This document shows, in pieces, positions 43,417-53,573 of a DNA stretch of 64,000 bases. A model generated the notes under the pieces. That model was given only the letters and a program-made list of their open reading frames with translations, was not told where the DNA came from and did not search any database. The position numbers and the translations under genes are program-made. This stretch comes from CADEEN01 sp963840805 (GTDB lineage: Bacteria; Pseudomonadota; Gammaproteobacteria; Burkholderiales; Burkholderiaceae_C), in NCBI GenBank assembly GCA_963840805.1, contig CAWJAJ010000011.1:558001-622000 (forward strand). The letters run 5' to 3'. The stretch's first letter is position 1. Each line of letters begins with the position of its first letter.

Positions 43417-44034
43417 ATGGAGCCGGCCCCCGACGCCACGATCCGCGTGCCGCCCCTGCGCGACCCGCAGGCGCTGCTCGTGCGCACGCGGCATGAATGG
43501 GGCGGCCGCGGCGATCTCTGGGTCTTCGGCTATGCATCGCTGCTGTGGCGGCCGGAGTTCGAGGCCGTCGAGCATCGCCCCGCGCAAGTGCACGGCTGGC
43601 ACCGGGCGCTGCGGATGGCGTCGCGCATCAACCGTGGCACCCCCGAGCGGCCCGGCCTGGTGTTCGCGCTGATGCCCGGTGGATCGTGCCATGGCACGGT
43701 CTACCGCATCGCGCGGTCACGCGCTACCGACGAACTCGATCGCCTGTGGCAGCGAGAAATGCCGACCGGCGTCTACGACCCGCGATGGCTGGCCTGCCGC
43801 ACCCCGCGCGGCCTCGTCCAGGCGCTCGCGTTCACGCTGTCGCGACGCAGCCCGCAGCACACCGGCCGCCTCTCCGATGCCCAGTTGCTCGAGATCCTGC
43901 GGTACTCGCGCGGCCGCTTCGGCACCACGCTGGAGTACCTGCTCGAAACCGCGCGCGCCCTGCACGAACGCGGCGTGCGCGACCGCGAGGTCGAGCGCAT
44001 GGTCGCGCTGGCCCGACGCCATCGCCTGACTTAG
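43417..44034 (+). CDS. Gamma-glutamylcyclotransferase (ChaC-like)
   Basis: 205 residues. The family signature WVFGYASLLWRPEFE is at about residue 29, the catalytic Glu is in QREMPTGVYDPRW, and GTVYRIARSRATDEL is also typical. ChaC proteins split glutathione into 5-oxoproline and Cys-Gly; some homologues are linked to cation transport regulation. It diverges from edd. Confidence 0.88.
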   Translation: MEPAPDATIRVPPLRDPQALLVRTRHEWGGRGDLWVFGYASLLWRPEFEAVEHRPAQVHGWHRALRMASRINRGTPERPGLVFALMPGGSCHGTVYRIARSRATDELDRLWQREMPTGVYDPRWLACRTPRGLVQALAFTLSRRSPQHTGRLSDAQLLEILRYSRGRFGTTLEYLLETARALHERGVRDREVERMVALARRHRLT

Positions 44035-44037
44035 GCA

Positions 44038-44085
44038 AGCACGGAACAAGTCCCTGCCGCGCGCGGCGCGGACTTGTTCCGTGCT
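44038..44085. terminator. Long perfect hairpin between convergent chaC-like and mocA-like genes
   Basis: Sixteen-base perfect arms (AGCACGGAACAAGTCC and its complement) with a 16-base GC-rich loop, four bases past the chaC-like stop codon. It can work in either direction as a bidirectional terminator, although U-tracts are lacking. Confidence 0.6.
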
Positions 44086-44098
44086 GCCTCTCGGCGAT

Positions 44099-44734
44099 TC
44101 AGTGCGCGGGCGGCGGGCGGGCCGGGTTGCCGCCGCCGCCGTGCACCGCACGCAGCGCCGTCAGATCCTGCACGGTATCGATGTCGATCAACACACCGGC
44201 GTCGTCGACCTCAACGGCCTGCGCCGGGTAGCGTGCGATCAGGCGACGCGCGCCTTCGTCACCGCTCAGCGCCACCAGTTCCGAGTACAACTCCGCGGCG
44301 AAGCCGACCGGGTGGCCGCGCCGGCCGTTGTACTGCGCAAAGGCCACGGCGTTCATGCGCAACGCCTCGGCAACCCTTTGCAGCGTCGCATCCCGCACCC
44401 GCGGCATGTCGGCCGGCAGCACCAGCCAGCCCGGCGCATCGGCGCTGGCCGACACACCCGCGGCAATCGAGTCGCCCATGCCGCGACCGGGAGCCTGCGC
44501 CGGCACGATCACGACATCGCAGGCGGCAACCTGCTGGAAGATCAGAGGTGCGAGCTCAGCGGTGGTAACCACCTTCACGGGCAGGCGGCTGGCGATCGCG
44601 TTGCGCAATGTGACACTGAGGACCGTGCCCGCGTCGTCGTTGCCCTCCAGGGGCTGCGCCAGCTTATGGCCCGCGCCGCTGAAGCGGCTGCCCAGCCCGG
44701 CGGCAAGCACGATCACGGTGGGGGCGGATCTCAT
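44099..44734 (-). CDS. MobA/MocA-like nucleotidyltransferase (molybdenum cofactor cytidylyltransferase family)
   Basis: 211 residues. N-terminal NTP-binding motif VIVLAAGLGSRFSGAGHK, the aspartate motif LVLPADMPRVRD for Mg, and GHPVGFAAELYSELVALSGD near the end are typical of MocA/MobA-like transferases that add CMP or GMP to molybdopterin. It could mature the cofactor of the formate dehydrogenase at 8-13 kb or of a xanthine-oxidase-type enzyme. No other Moco genes are near. Confidence 0.85.
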   Translation of the reverse strand: MRSAPTVIVLAAGLGSRFSGAGHKLAQPLEGNDDAGTVLSVTLRNAIASRLPVKVVTTAELAPLIFQQVAACDVVIVPAQAPGRGMGDSIAAGVSASADAPGWLVLPADMPRVRDATLQRVAEALRMNAVAFAQYNGRRGHPVGFAAELYSELVALSGDEGARRLIARYPAQAVEVDDAGVLIDIDTVQDLTALRAVHGGGGNPARPPPAH

Positions 44735-44922
44735 GGTCGTCGAGCGACGGCTGCGTTGCGCCTAGGCATCAAGAGTCGGGGGGCGGTGATGCCATCAAGA
44801 ATCGGCCTACGCCGGGCGGCCCGTAAGTGGGGCCATCACCTAAGGCCTTCCACTTAAGCAGTAGTGGGTAGGCAGAGCCGGACGCATCCTCGCCGCGTGC
44901 CGCCGAAGGTGCGCGGCGCGCT

Positions 44923-44928
44923 TATGCT
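44923..44928 (+). promoter_or_regulatory. Candidate -10 box TATGCT six bases before an ATG (leaderless-type)
   Basis: TATGCT six bases upstream of the pdxH ATG at 44935. No strong -35. The 200-base gap 44735-44934 shows nothing else clear. Confidence 0.3.
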
Positions 44929-44934
44929 GTGCGC

Positions 44935-45594
44935 ATGGACAGATCACCAGGCAAGGACATCGCGGCGCTGCGCAAGGCATACGAACGCGCCGAACTCGAC
45001 GAAGCCGCCTCGCATCGCGATCCGCTGCAGCAGTTCGAACGCTGGCTGCACGAAGCGATCGATGCCGCGCTGCCCGAACCCAACGCGATGACGCTGGCCA
45101 CCGTCGGCGCCGACGGCCGGCCCTCGACGCGTGTCGTGCTGATCAAGGGCTATGACGAGCGTGGCATCGTTTGGTACACGAACTACCAGAGTCGCAAGGC
45201 CCGGGACCTGGCCGTCCACCCGGTCGCCGCGCTGCAATTCCACTGGGTCGAGCTCGAGCGTGTGGTGCGAATCGAGGGCCGCGTCGAACGCGTCAGTACT
45301 GCCGACAGCGATGCCTACTTCGCGACGCGCCCGCTCGACTCGCGCATCGGTGCGTGGGCGTCGCCGCAAAGCGAGGTGATCACCTCGCGCGCCGTGCTGG
45401 TGGCCAATGCGGCCAAAGTGGCGGCGCGGTACGCGCTCCACCCGCCGCGTCCGCCTCATTGGGGCGGTTTCAGGCTGGCGCCCGACAGCTGGGAGTTCTG
45501 GCAGGGGCGCAAGAGCCGGCTGCACGACCGCCTGCGCTACCGTCGCGGCGAACCGGCCGGCGAGGCCTGGGTGCGCGAGCGCCTGGCGCCCTGA
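44935..45594 (+). CDS. pdxH: Pyridoxamine 5'-phosphate oxidase
   Basis: 219 residues. FMN-dependent oxidase forming pyridoxal phosphate. Motifs: AMTLATVGADGRPSTRVVLI (FMN/substrate binding), WYTNYQSRKARDL, and the C-terminal signature PHWGGFRLAPDSWEFWQGR. The GTG at 44929 is an alternative start two codons upstream; the ATG at 44935 gives the usual N-terminal length. Confidence 0.95.
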   Translation: MDRSPGKDIAALRKAYERAELDEAASHRDPLQQFERWLHEAIDAALPEPNAMTLATVGADGRPSTRVVLIKGYDERGIVWYTNYQSRKARDLAVHPVAALQFHWVELERVVRIEGRVERVSTADSDAYFATRPLDSRIGAWASPQSEVITSRAVLVANAAKVAARYALHPPRPPHWGGFRLAPDSWEFWQGRKSRLHDRLRYRRGEPAGEAWVRERLAP

Positions 45595-45608
45595 CGGCAC
45601 CTGCTGGC

Positions 45609-46142
45609 CTATGCCTTTTTCAGGCGCGCGGCAAACGTGCGCCTGAACTTCTCCACCTTCGGCGCAACGACGAACGCGCAGTAGCCCTGCCCGGGATGGT
45701 TGGCGAAGTAGTGCTGGTGGTAGTCCTCCGCGCGCGAGTAATTGGCCACCGGCTCGACCTCGGTGACCACGCGGCCGCCGTGCGCCGCATTGGCCTCGGC
45801 CAGCACCTCGCGCGCGATGCGCTCCTGCTCGGGCGCGTGGACATAGATGCCCGAGCGGTACTGGGTGCCGACGTCGTTGCCTTGGCGGTTCAGCGTGGTC
45901 GGTTCGTGAATGTGGAAGAAGATCTCCAGCATCTCGCGCAGCGAGATGCGCGCGTTGTCGAACGTGATGCGCACCACCTCGTTGTGGCCGGTCTCGCCGG
46001 TGCAGACCTGTTCGTAGCTCGGCGCGAGGGCATGGCCGTTGCTATAGCCCGATTCGACCTCGATGACGCCATCGACTTGTTCGTACACCGCCTCGATGCA
46101 CCAGAAACAGCCACCGCCGAGGGTGATGAGTTCATTCGCCAT
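45609..46142 (-). CDS. msrA: Peptide methionine sulfoxide reductase A
   Basis: 177 residues. The catalytic GCFWC motif is at residues 11-15, followed by VESGYSNGHALAPSYEQVC and the HYFANHPGQGYC segment with the resolving Cys. Repairs Met-S-sulfoxide in proteins. It starts at 46142 after AAGGAGC. The 3' ends of msrA and the convergent pdxH are only 14 bases apart. Confidence 0.95.
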   Translation of the reverse strand: MANELITLGGGCFWCIEAVYEQVDGVIEVESGYSNGHALAPSYEQVCTGETGHNEVVRITFDNARISLREMLEIFFHIHEPTTLNRQGNDVGTQYRSGIYVHAPEQERIAREVLAEANAAHGGRVVTEVEPVANYSRAEDYHQHYFANHPGQGYCAFVVAPKVEKFRRTFAARLKKA

Positions 46143-46242
46143 GCCATGCTCCTTGGGTCAGCCGCAGTGGTCGCCGTTGCCGAGCCGCTCCTTACAGCCG
46201 AGCCATTATCGGCAGGCGGCAATCATCGGGGCCCCAACGAAA

Positions 46243-46269
46243 CGAGCCCCTGTGCAACACAGGGGCTCG
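46243..46269 (-). terminator. Intrinsic terminator of the RNA helicase gene
   Basis: Stem CGAGCCCCTGTG / CACAGGGGCTCG with a 3-base loop. On the minus strand it is followed by TTTCGTTGGGG and lies 24 bases past the helicase stop codon. Confidence 0.8.
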
Positions 46270-46293
46270 CCGGTCGGTGACGGTCAGCGACGC

Positions 46294-47691
<1,398 letters not shown>

Positions 47692-47984
47692 TCTCTGTAG
47701 GTTCAGCGCGCGCACAAACACACACCGGCGCGGCACGGGCAGCGCTTCAGGTCAAGTCGCGGCAGGCTGAACGTGGGTGCCAAAGGTGCGGCACCGACAA
47801 CGGACGGGTCCAAGCGACGGCATCGCCGCCAACCAACGTCCGCTTCGAGTTCGAGCGGCACGCACCGAACGCCAAGAAGGCGGGTGCACCAGGCCAGAGG
47901 GGATGAACGAACGGCTTCGACGAAATCCATCGAAACCGCGGGCGCATTGTAGCGCAGACTGGGGTTTCCCCGCGGCGCGCGCGT

Positions 47985-48545
47985 TCAGACCGCCAAGAGG
48001 TGCTGACGGTAGTGCAGCAGTTCGTCGATCGACTCGTGCACGTCGGCCAGCGCGGTATGGGCTTGCGCCTTCTTGATGCCCTCGAGCGCGGCCGGCTTCC
48101 AGCGCCGCGCCAGCTCCTTCAGCGTGCTGACGTCGAGGTTGCGGTAATGGAAAAACGCCTCCAGCGCCGGCATGTGGTTGGCCAGGAAGCGCCGGTCCTG
48201 GCAGATCGAGTTGCCGCACATCGGGCTCTTGCCGGCCTTCACGTACTGGGCCAGCCATTCGATGACCTGGGCCTGGGCGTGCGCCTCGTCGATCTCCGAG
48301 GCCTTGACGCGCTCGATCAGCCCGCTGCGGCCGTGCGTGCCCTTGTTCCAGGCGTCCATCGCGTCGAGCGTGGCGTCGCTCTGGTGGATCGCGAACACCG
48401 GGCCCTCGACGCGGGTGGCGACCTGCGCATCGGTGACGACGACCGCGATCTCGATGATGCGGTCGTGGGCGGGATACAGGCCCGTCATCTCGAGGTCGAT
48501 CCAGATCAGATTGCCGTCGTCCTTGGCGAGCACGGTTTCGGTCAT
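47985..48545 (-). CDS. orn: Oligoribonuclease
   Basis: 186 residues, DEDDh exoribonuclease degrading 2-5-mers of RNA and pGpG. Motifs: IWIDLEMTGLYPAHDRIIEI (Exo I), CGNSICQDRRFL (Exo II) and AHTALADVHESIDEL (Exo III His and Asp). Essential in many proteobacteria. Divergent from the M48 protease gene. Confidence 0.96.
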   Translation of the reverse strand: MTETVLAKDDGNLIWIDLEMTGLYPAHDRIIEIAVVVTDAQVATRVEGPVFAIHQSDATLDAMDAWNKGTHGRSGLIERVKASEIDEAHAQAQVIEWLAQYVKAGKSPMCGNSICQDRRFLANHMPALEAFFHYRNLDVSTLKELARRWKPAALEGIKKAQAHTALADVHESIDELLHYRQHLLAV

Positions 48546-48608
48546 GGTCAAACGTGTGGATTGCGTTGGCTCGATTGTCGCAGCCCAGCGCCGCCCGCAC
48601 GTCCGCCC

Positions 48609-48614
48609 TACACT
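48609..48614 (+). promoter_or_regulatory. Candidate -10 box TACACT eight bases before an ATG (leaderless-type)
   Basis: TACACT eight bases upstream of the M48 protease ATG at 48623. No -35 at standard spacing. Confidence 0.3.
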
Positions 48615-48622
48615 GCGCCCCC

Positions 48623-49894
48623 ATGCAATCCCTCTGGCTCTCCGCGACCTTCGCTGCTGCGCTGCTGACAACGGTCGCCCTGAAATTCTGGCTGGCGACG
48701 CGACAGATGCGCCACGTCGCGGCGCACCGCGCCGCGGTCCCAGCGGCGTTTGCCGCGACGGTACCGTTGGCCGCACACCAGAAAGCTGCCGACTACACGC
48801 TGGTTCGCTCGCGCTTCGGGCTGCTCACGCTGGCTATCGGCAGCGCCGTGTTGCTGGGCTGGACGCTGCTCGGCGGCCTGGACGCATTGAACACGGCCGT
48901 GCGCGATGCAGTCCAACCTCGTTTCGGCGACATGGCCTATCAACTCGTCCTGCTGGCGGCCTTCGTGCTGATCGGCGGGCTGCTCGACGCACCGCTCGAG
49001 ATCTACAACACGTTTCGCATCGAGCAGCGGTTCGGCTTCAACCGCATGACCTGGCGCCTGTACCTGGCCGACGCCGCCAAGGGCCTGCTGCTCGGCGCGC
49101 TGATCGGCTTGCCGTTGGCGGCGCTGGTGCTGTGGCTGATGGCCAGCACCGGTGCCTGGTGGTGGCTCGCCGCGTGGTTGGCGTGGGTCGCGTTTCAGTT
49201 GCTGATGCTGGTGATCTATCCGACACTGATCGCACCGCTGTTCAACAAGTTCGAGCCGCTGCCCGATGAATCGCTGAAACAGCGTGTGCAGGCACTGATG
49301 GCCCGCTGCGGCTTCGCCGTCAAGGGCCTGTTCGTGATGGACGGCAGCCGCCGCTCGGCCCACGCCAATGCCTATTTCACCGGCCTCGGCGCCGCCAAGC
49401 GGGTGGTGTTCTTCGACACACTGCTGGCCCGCCTGACGCCGGGCGAAGTGGAGGCCGTGCTGGCGCATGAACTCGGCCACTTCAAGCTGCGTCACGTCCC
49501 CAAGCGCATGGTCACGATCTTTGCCGTGAGCCTGGCCGCGCTGGCGCTGCTGGGCGGGCTGTCACGGCAGCAGTGGTTCTACACCGGGCTCGGCGTCACG
49601 CCCAACCTCGGCGCCCCCAACGACGCTCTCGCATTGCTGTTGTTCCTGCTCGCATTGCCCCCGTTGGGCTTCCTGCTGATGCCGCTGGCCGCGCGCGTGT
49701 CGCGCCGTCACGAGTTCGAGGCCGACGCCTACGCCTGCGCGCAAGCCGACGGACGCGATCTGGCCAGCGCCCTGCTCAAGCTGCACGAAGACAACGCCGG
49801 CACGCTGACGCCCGATCCAGTCTACGTGGCGTTCTACTACACGCACCCGGCGGCGAGCGAGCGGCTCGCCGCATTGAAGCTGGAGCCGGCATGA
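48623..49894 (+). CDS. M48-family membrane zinc metalloprotease (Ste24-like)
   Basis: 423 residues. Multiple membrane helices surround the zinc site AHELGHFK (HExxH) at about residue 280, with the third ligand Glu in RRHEFEADAYACAQ. The N-terminal region with IYNTFRIEQRFGFNRMTWRL matches CAAX-prenyl-protease/Ste24-type enzymes. Probably degrades or processes membrane proteins. The stop overlaps the phhB start (ATGA). Confidence 0.93.
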   Translation: MQSLWLSATFAAALLTTVALKFWLATRQMRHVAAHRAAVPAAFAATVPLAAHQKAADYTLVRSRFGLLTLAIGSAVLLGWTLLGGLDALNTAVRDAVQPRFGDMAYQLVLLAAFVLIGGLLDAPLEIYNTFRIEQRFGFNRMTWRLYLADAAKGLLLGALIGLPLAALVLWLMASTGAWWWLAAWLAWVAFQLLMLVIYPTLIAPLFNKFEPLPDESLKQRVQALMARCGFAVKGLFVMDGSRRSAHANAYFTGLGAAKRVVFFDTLLARLTPGEVEAVLAHELGHFKLRHVPKRMVTIFAVSLAALALLGGLSRQQWFYTGLGVTPNLGAPNDALALLLFLLALPPLGFLLMPLAARVSRRHEFEADAYACAQADGRDLASALLKLHEDNAGTLTPDPVYVAFYYTHPAASERLAALKLEPA

Positions 49895-50214
49895 GCGATC
49901 TGGCCTCCCTGCACTGCCGGCCCCTCGAAGGCCATGCCGCGATGAGCGCGGCCGAGGTCGCGGCACACCTGCTGCTGGTCGAAGGCTGGTCGCGGGTTGG
50001 CGACGCGATCGAGAAGACGTTTCGCTTCGCCGATCATTACCGCACGGTGGCGTTCGTGAACGCCGTGGCCTGGATCGCGCACCGCGAGGACCACCACCCC
50101 GATGTCGCCTTCGACTACGACAGCTGCACGCTGCGCTTTGCCACCCATTCGGTGGGCGGCATTTCGCTCAACGACTTCATCTGCGCGGCCAAAGTGGATG
50201 CGTTGAACGCGTGA
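49891..50214 (+). CDS. phhB: Pterin-4a-carbinolamine dehydratase
   Basis: 107 residues. The family motif with catalytic histidines is HREDHHPDVAFDYDS. It recycles the 4a-hydroxy-tetrahydropterin formed by phenylalanine hydroxylase or acts in other pterin metabolism; no phhA is in the window. Overlaps the protease gene by 4 bases. Confidence 0.93.
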   Translation: MSDLASLHCRPLEGHAAMSAAEVAAHLLLVEGWSRVGDAIEKTFRFADHYRTVAFVNAVAWIAHREDHHPDVAFDYDSCTLRFATHSVGGISLNDFICAAKVDALNA

Positions 50215-50245
50215 GCCCATCGCCCGGCCGCCCGAACATGGGCTC

Positions 50246-51193
50246 GTGCCCGCCCGGCGGGATTGCGCGCGGCACCAGGGTGTGGCATTGACCAAGTTCG
50301 CGGCGCTCGATCTCGGCCGCGTGGTGGCTGCGCACGGCCGCCATTTCATCGTCGAGACCCCCGAGGGCGAGCGCATCACCTGCCATCCGCGCGGCAAGAA
50401 GAGCGACTGCGTGGTCGGCGACCTCGTTCGTTGGCAGGCCAGCGGCGACGAGGGTGTCATCGAGCACATCGAGCCGCGCCGCAACCTGCTGTTTCGCCAG
50501 GACGACTGGCGCACCAAGTCGTTCGCCGCCAACCTCGACCAGATCCTGATCATGGTGGCGGGCGAGCCCATGTTCTCGGAATCCCAGTTGGCTCGCGCAC
50601 TGATCGCCGCCGACAGTGCGGGCATTTCGGTGCAAGTCCTGCTGAACAAGATCGATCTGCCCCAGGCCGCGACAGCCCGTGAACGCCTGCAGCCATACCG
50701 GGCAATGGGCGTGCAGGTCATCGAGGCGGCGTTGAAAGCACGACCCGATGAAGCGTTGGCCCTGATGGCGCCGCAGTTGGCCGCGCGTACGACGCTGGTG
50801 CTGGGTCCGAGCGGCACAGGCAAGAGCACCCTGATCAACCTGATGGTGCCCGACGCCACGGCGCAGGTCGGCGAGGTCTCGGTCGCCCTCAACTCGGGCC
50901 GGCACACCACGACCACCACTCGCTGGTACTGGCTCGACGCCGCACGCAGCGGCGCACTGATCGACTCGCCCGGGTTCCAGGAGTTCGGCCTGCGGCAAGT
51001 CGATCCTCAGCAACTGCCGCTGCTGATGCCGGACCTGCGGGCGCACGTCGGCGCCTGCCGTTTCTACAACTGCACGCACCGCCAGGAGCCCGGCTGCGGC
51101 GTCATCGCCGCCGTCAAGCGCGGTGACATCAGCGCCTCGCGCTGGCGCATCTACGGCGAAATCTGCGACGAACTGGCGCGCCAGCATTGGTGA
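50246..51193 (+). CDS. rsgA: Ribosome small-subunit GTPase A
   Basis: 315 residues. The order of domains is OB-fold, circularly permuted GTPase (NKID as G4 in LLNKIDLP, then G1 GPSGTGKST, then G3 DSPGF) and a zinc finger C-x4-C-x-H-x5-C in CRFYNCTHRQEPGC. Checks 30S subunit maturation. The start is uncertain: GTG 50246 is the most upstream; GTG 50282 or TTG 50288 would still leave the OB-fold. Confidence 0.93.
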   Translation: MPARRDCARHQGVALTKFAALDLGRVVAAHGRHFIVETPEGERITCHPRGKKSDCVVGDLVRWQASGDEGVIEHIEPRRNLLFRQDDWRTKSFAANLDQILIMVAGEPMFSESQLARALIAADSAGISVQVLLNKIDLPQAATARERLQPYRAMGVQVIEAALKARPDEALALMAPQLAARTTLVLGPSGTGKSTLINLMVPDATAQVGEVSVALNSGRHTTTTTRWYWLDAARSGALIDSPGFQEFGLRQVDPQQLPLLMPDLRAHVGACRFYNCTHRQEPGCGVIAAVKRGDISASRWRIYGEICDELARQHW

Positions 51194-51237
51194 GCGGCCG
51201 GCGACCGGAGCCCAAGAGTGCGCTGACGGCCGTTCGA

Positions 51238-52227
51238 TCAGCCGAGCAGGTTGGCCAGCGAGAGCAGCGCGGCCAGCAGCATCCAAAGCACCACCGAGCG
51301 CCACACCAGGCCGACGATGCTTTGCAGATGGCCCACCTGGGGCGATGCGCCTGGCGTCGAGCCCGACGCGCCGGCAGCCTCCGGGTCGCTGCCGCGATCG
51401 AAAGTCTTGGTGCGGTCGGGCGTCACGCCCGGCGCCGCCTGGCCGCCCAACTGGACGCCGATGGCACCGGCCGCAGCCGCGAGCAGGATGCCTTCGTTGT
51501 GGTGCAGCCAGAGGCGCGCGTCGCGCCGCCAGCCATTGACTGCCTCCTCGAAATTGCCGACCACCGCGAAGCCGAATGCCGTCAGTCGTGCTGGCAGGTG
51601 ATCGATCAGCGAGAACAACCGTTGCGACAGCCGCGTCAGACGCTCGTTGGCCGGTGCGTCGACGGTGTGGCTCTTGAAGGCCCAGTAGCGGCTGGTGAAC
51701 TCGGCCATGCGGTAAACCACCGCACCGGCCGGCCCGAGACCGAGCGCCGACAGCACGACAAAGCAGAAGAACACACCGAACACATGCCGGTGCGCCTCCA
51801 GCAGCGCGTGCTCGATGACATGGCGCAGCAATTCAGTACGCGGCAACTCGCTGGCGTCAAGATGGCACCACTGGCCGAGCAGGCGGCGCGCCAAGTCGTC
51901 GTCGCCCCGATCGAGCGCGTCGCGGATGTCGGTGAAATAGTGGCTGAACTGGCGAAAACCCAGCGTCAGGTACAACACCAGCACTTCAAAGGCCAGTGCC
52001 AGCAGCAGGCCATGCCGCGCCAGCGCGACGTACACCGCAGCCGCCGCCAGCGCTGGCGCCAGCACGGTGATGCACCAGACAACGACGGCATGCCGCTCTT
52101 GCCCCGCATCGAAGTTGCGTCCGGTCCAGCCGACCCACGAGACCAGCGCATCGTGCACCCAGTTGTCACGCGGCAGCGGCTTGAGTTGTTCGATCAGCAG
52201 CGCAAAGAGAACGGCGAAGAAACTCAT
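51238..52227 (-). CDS. CobD/CbiB or AmpE-like integral membrane protein
   Basis: 329 residues with about five hydrophobic segments. The N-terminus MSFFAVLFALLIEQLKPLPRD and the internal HYFTDIRDALDRGDDDLARR resemble betaproteobacterial CobD/CbiB-family proteins. No other cobalamin genes are nearby, so a role in cobalamin synthesis (cobinamide formation) is not assured; AmpE-like beta-lactamase regulation is the other family use. Convergent with rsgA. Confidence 0.75.
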   Translation of the reverse strand: MSFFAVLFALLIEQLKPLPRDNWVHDALVSWVGWTGRNFDAGQERHAVVVWCITVLAPALAAAAVYVALARHGLLLALAFEVLVLYLTLGFRQFSHYFTDIRDALDRGDDDLARRLLGQWCHLDASELPRTELLRHVIEHALLEAHRHVFGVFFCFVVLSALGLGPAGAVVYRMAEFTSRYWAFKSHTVDAPANERLTRLSQRLFSLIDHLPARLTAFGFAVVGNFEEAVNGWRRDARLWLHHNEGILLAAAAGAIGVQLGGQAAPGVTPDRTKTFDRGSDPEAAGASGSTPGASPQVGHLQSIVGLVWRSVVLWMLLAALLSLANLLG

Positions 52228-52262
52228 CGTGCACGATGATACGCAGGCCCGGACGCAAGCCC

Positions 52263-52967
52263 CTACGCCGACAGGAAGCGGTAGAGGTTGCGCAGCATCG
52301 CGGCGGTCGCACCCCATATGAAGTACGGCTCACCGCCGCCGTCCGGCCGCGGCCACGGCATCGAAAGGAACTCGCGTCGATGGCCGGCGAACTCGAACGA
52401 GTGGCGCTGATGGTGCGCCGGCGTCATCAGGAACGACAGCGGCACTTCGAACGCATCGGCCACCTCGTGCGCATCCAACGCCAGCGTGAACGGCGGCCGC
52501 ACCAGCGCAACCACCGGCGTGATGATGTAGTGCGTCACCGTGCGGTACTCGGGCAATGAGCCGATCACCTCGACGTGCTGTCGCGCCAGACCGACTTCCT
52601 CCTCGGCTTCGCGCAGCGCCGTCGCCACCGCATCTGCATCGCCGGGCTCGGCGCGGCCACCGGGGAAGCTGATCTGGCCGGCGTGGTCGCGCAGGTGGGC
52701 GGTTCGCTGCGTCAGCAGCACCGTCAGGCCCTCGTTGCGCTCGACCAACGGTACCAGCACCGATGCGGCCGCGCTGTCACGGCCCTCGAGGATGCGGCCA
52801 TCGCCCTGCGTTTCCGGCTCCCAGCGCGGCGGCGACGCGAAACGCTGCCGCAACGCACGTGCATCGAGCCGGCTCGCATCGACCGCCGGCAGGTGGTGGT
52901 CGCGGCCCAGCACCGGGACGGCGCGCGGGTTCAGGATCGGCGGGCGGGAAGTCGTGGCAGCAACCAT
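52263..52967 (-). CDS. NUDIX hydrolase, CoA pyrophosphatase type
   Basis: 234 residues. The Nudix box GGRAEPGDADAVATALREAEEEVGL (split here as GGRAEPGDADA and REAEEEVGL) is at about residues 100-125, preceded by the CoA-pyrophosphatase-type LRDHAGQISFPGG. It cleaves CoA or its thioesters to phosphopantetheine and 3',5'-ADP. The ATG at 52967 is preferred; ATG 52979 is possible. It lies 35 bases downstream of the CobD/AmpE-like gene start on the same strand. Confidence 0.9.
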   Translation of the reverse strand: MVAATTSRPPILNPRAVPVLGRDHHLPAVDASRLDARALRQRFASPPRWEPETQGDGRILEGRDSAAASVLVPLVERNEGLTVLLTQRTAHLRDHAGQISFPGGRAEPGDADAVATALREAEEEVGLARQHVEVIGSLPEYRTVTHYIITPVVALVRPPFTLALDAHEVADAFEVPLSFLMTPAHHQRHSFEFAGHRREFLSMPWPRPDGGGEPYFIWGATAAMLRNLYRFLSA

Positions 52968-52991
52968 GGAGCCAAGCATAGAACGCAAACG

Positions 52992-53018
52992 ACAAAGCCG
53001 CCCTCGCGGCGGCTTTGT
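52992..53018 (-). terminator. Intrinsic terminator of the rpsP-rimM-trmD-rplS operon
   Basis: Stem ACAAAGCCGCC / GGCGGCTTTGT with a 5-base loop. On the minus strand it is followed by CGTTTGCGTT, about 90 bases past rplS. Confidence 0.7.
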
Positions 53019-53109
53019 GACAGTGAACCGACGGTGGCTCGGGCGAGCCTTGCGTGCCCGCGAAACCTGCCCGCACTGGCGCACGCTGTCGCGCGGCGCA
53101 CGGACGTCG

Positions 53110-53463
53110 TCAGCCCAGCTTTTCCTTGATGCGTGCAGACTTGCCCGAGCGATCGCGCAGGTAATAGAGCTTGGCCCGACGCACGTCGCCGCGGCGCTTG
53201 ACTTCGATGCCGGCGATCAGCGGGCTGTACAGCTGGAAGGTGCGCTCGACGCCTTCGCCGCTCGAGATCTTGCGCACGATGAAGCTGGAATTGAGGCCGC
53301 GGTTGCGCCTGGCAATTACCACGCCTTCGTAGGCCTGCACGCGCTTGCGCGTGCCTTCGACGACGTTGACGCTGACGATCACCGTGTCGCCGGGGGCAAA
53401 GACCGGGATTTTCTTGCCCAGGCGAGCAATTTCTTCCTGCTCGAGGGTTTGGATCAGATCCAC
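53110..53463 (-). CDS. rplS: Large ribosomal subunit protein bL19
   Basis: 117 residues from a GTG start with AGGAGA eight bases upstream. The core FAPGDTVIVSVNVVEGTRKR, RRNRGLNSSFIVRKISSGEG and the end YYLRDRSGKSARIKEKLG are diagnostic. Last gene of the rpsP-rimM-trmD-rplS operon. Confidence 0.97.
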   Translation of the reverse strand: MDLIQTLEQEEIARLGKKIPVFAPGDTVIVSVNVVEGTRKRVQAYEGVVIARRNRGLNSSFIVRKISSGEGVERTFQLYSPLIAGIEVKRRGDVRRAKLYYLRDRSGKSARIKEKLG

Positions 53464-53573
53464 TTGAGGTTCTCCTGATGATCGTGCCGGCGATTTGTTG
53501 GGAGACTGCTGCAACACGCCATGCGTTGCATTGGCGGCGTGCGATTCCCGGCAGAGGATCGAAAAGCCGGAAA

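Noticed and set aside
44038..44085. 16-base inverted repeat as an attC site or IS remnant
   Set aside because: No integron features, target duplication or transposase; position between convergent genes fits a terminator.
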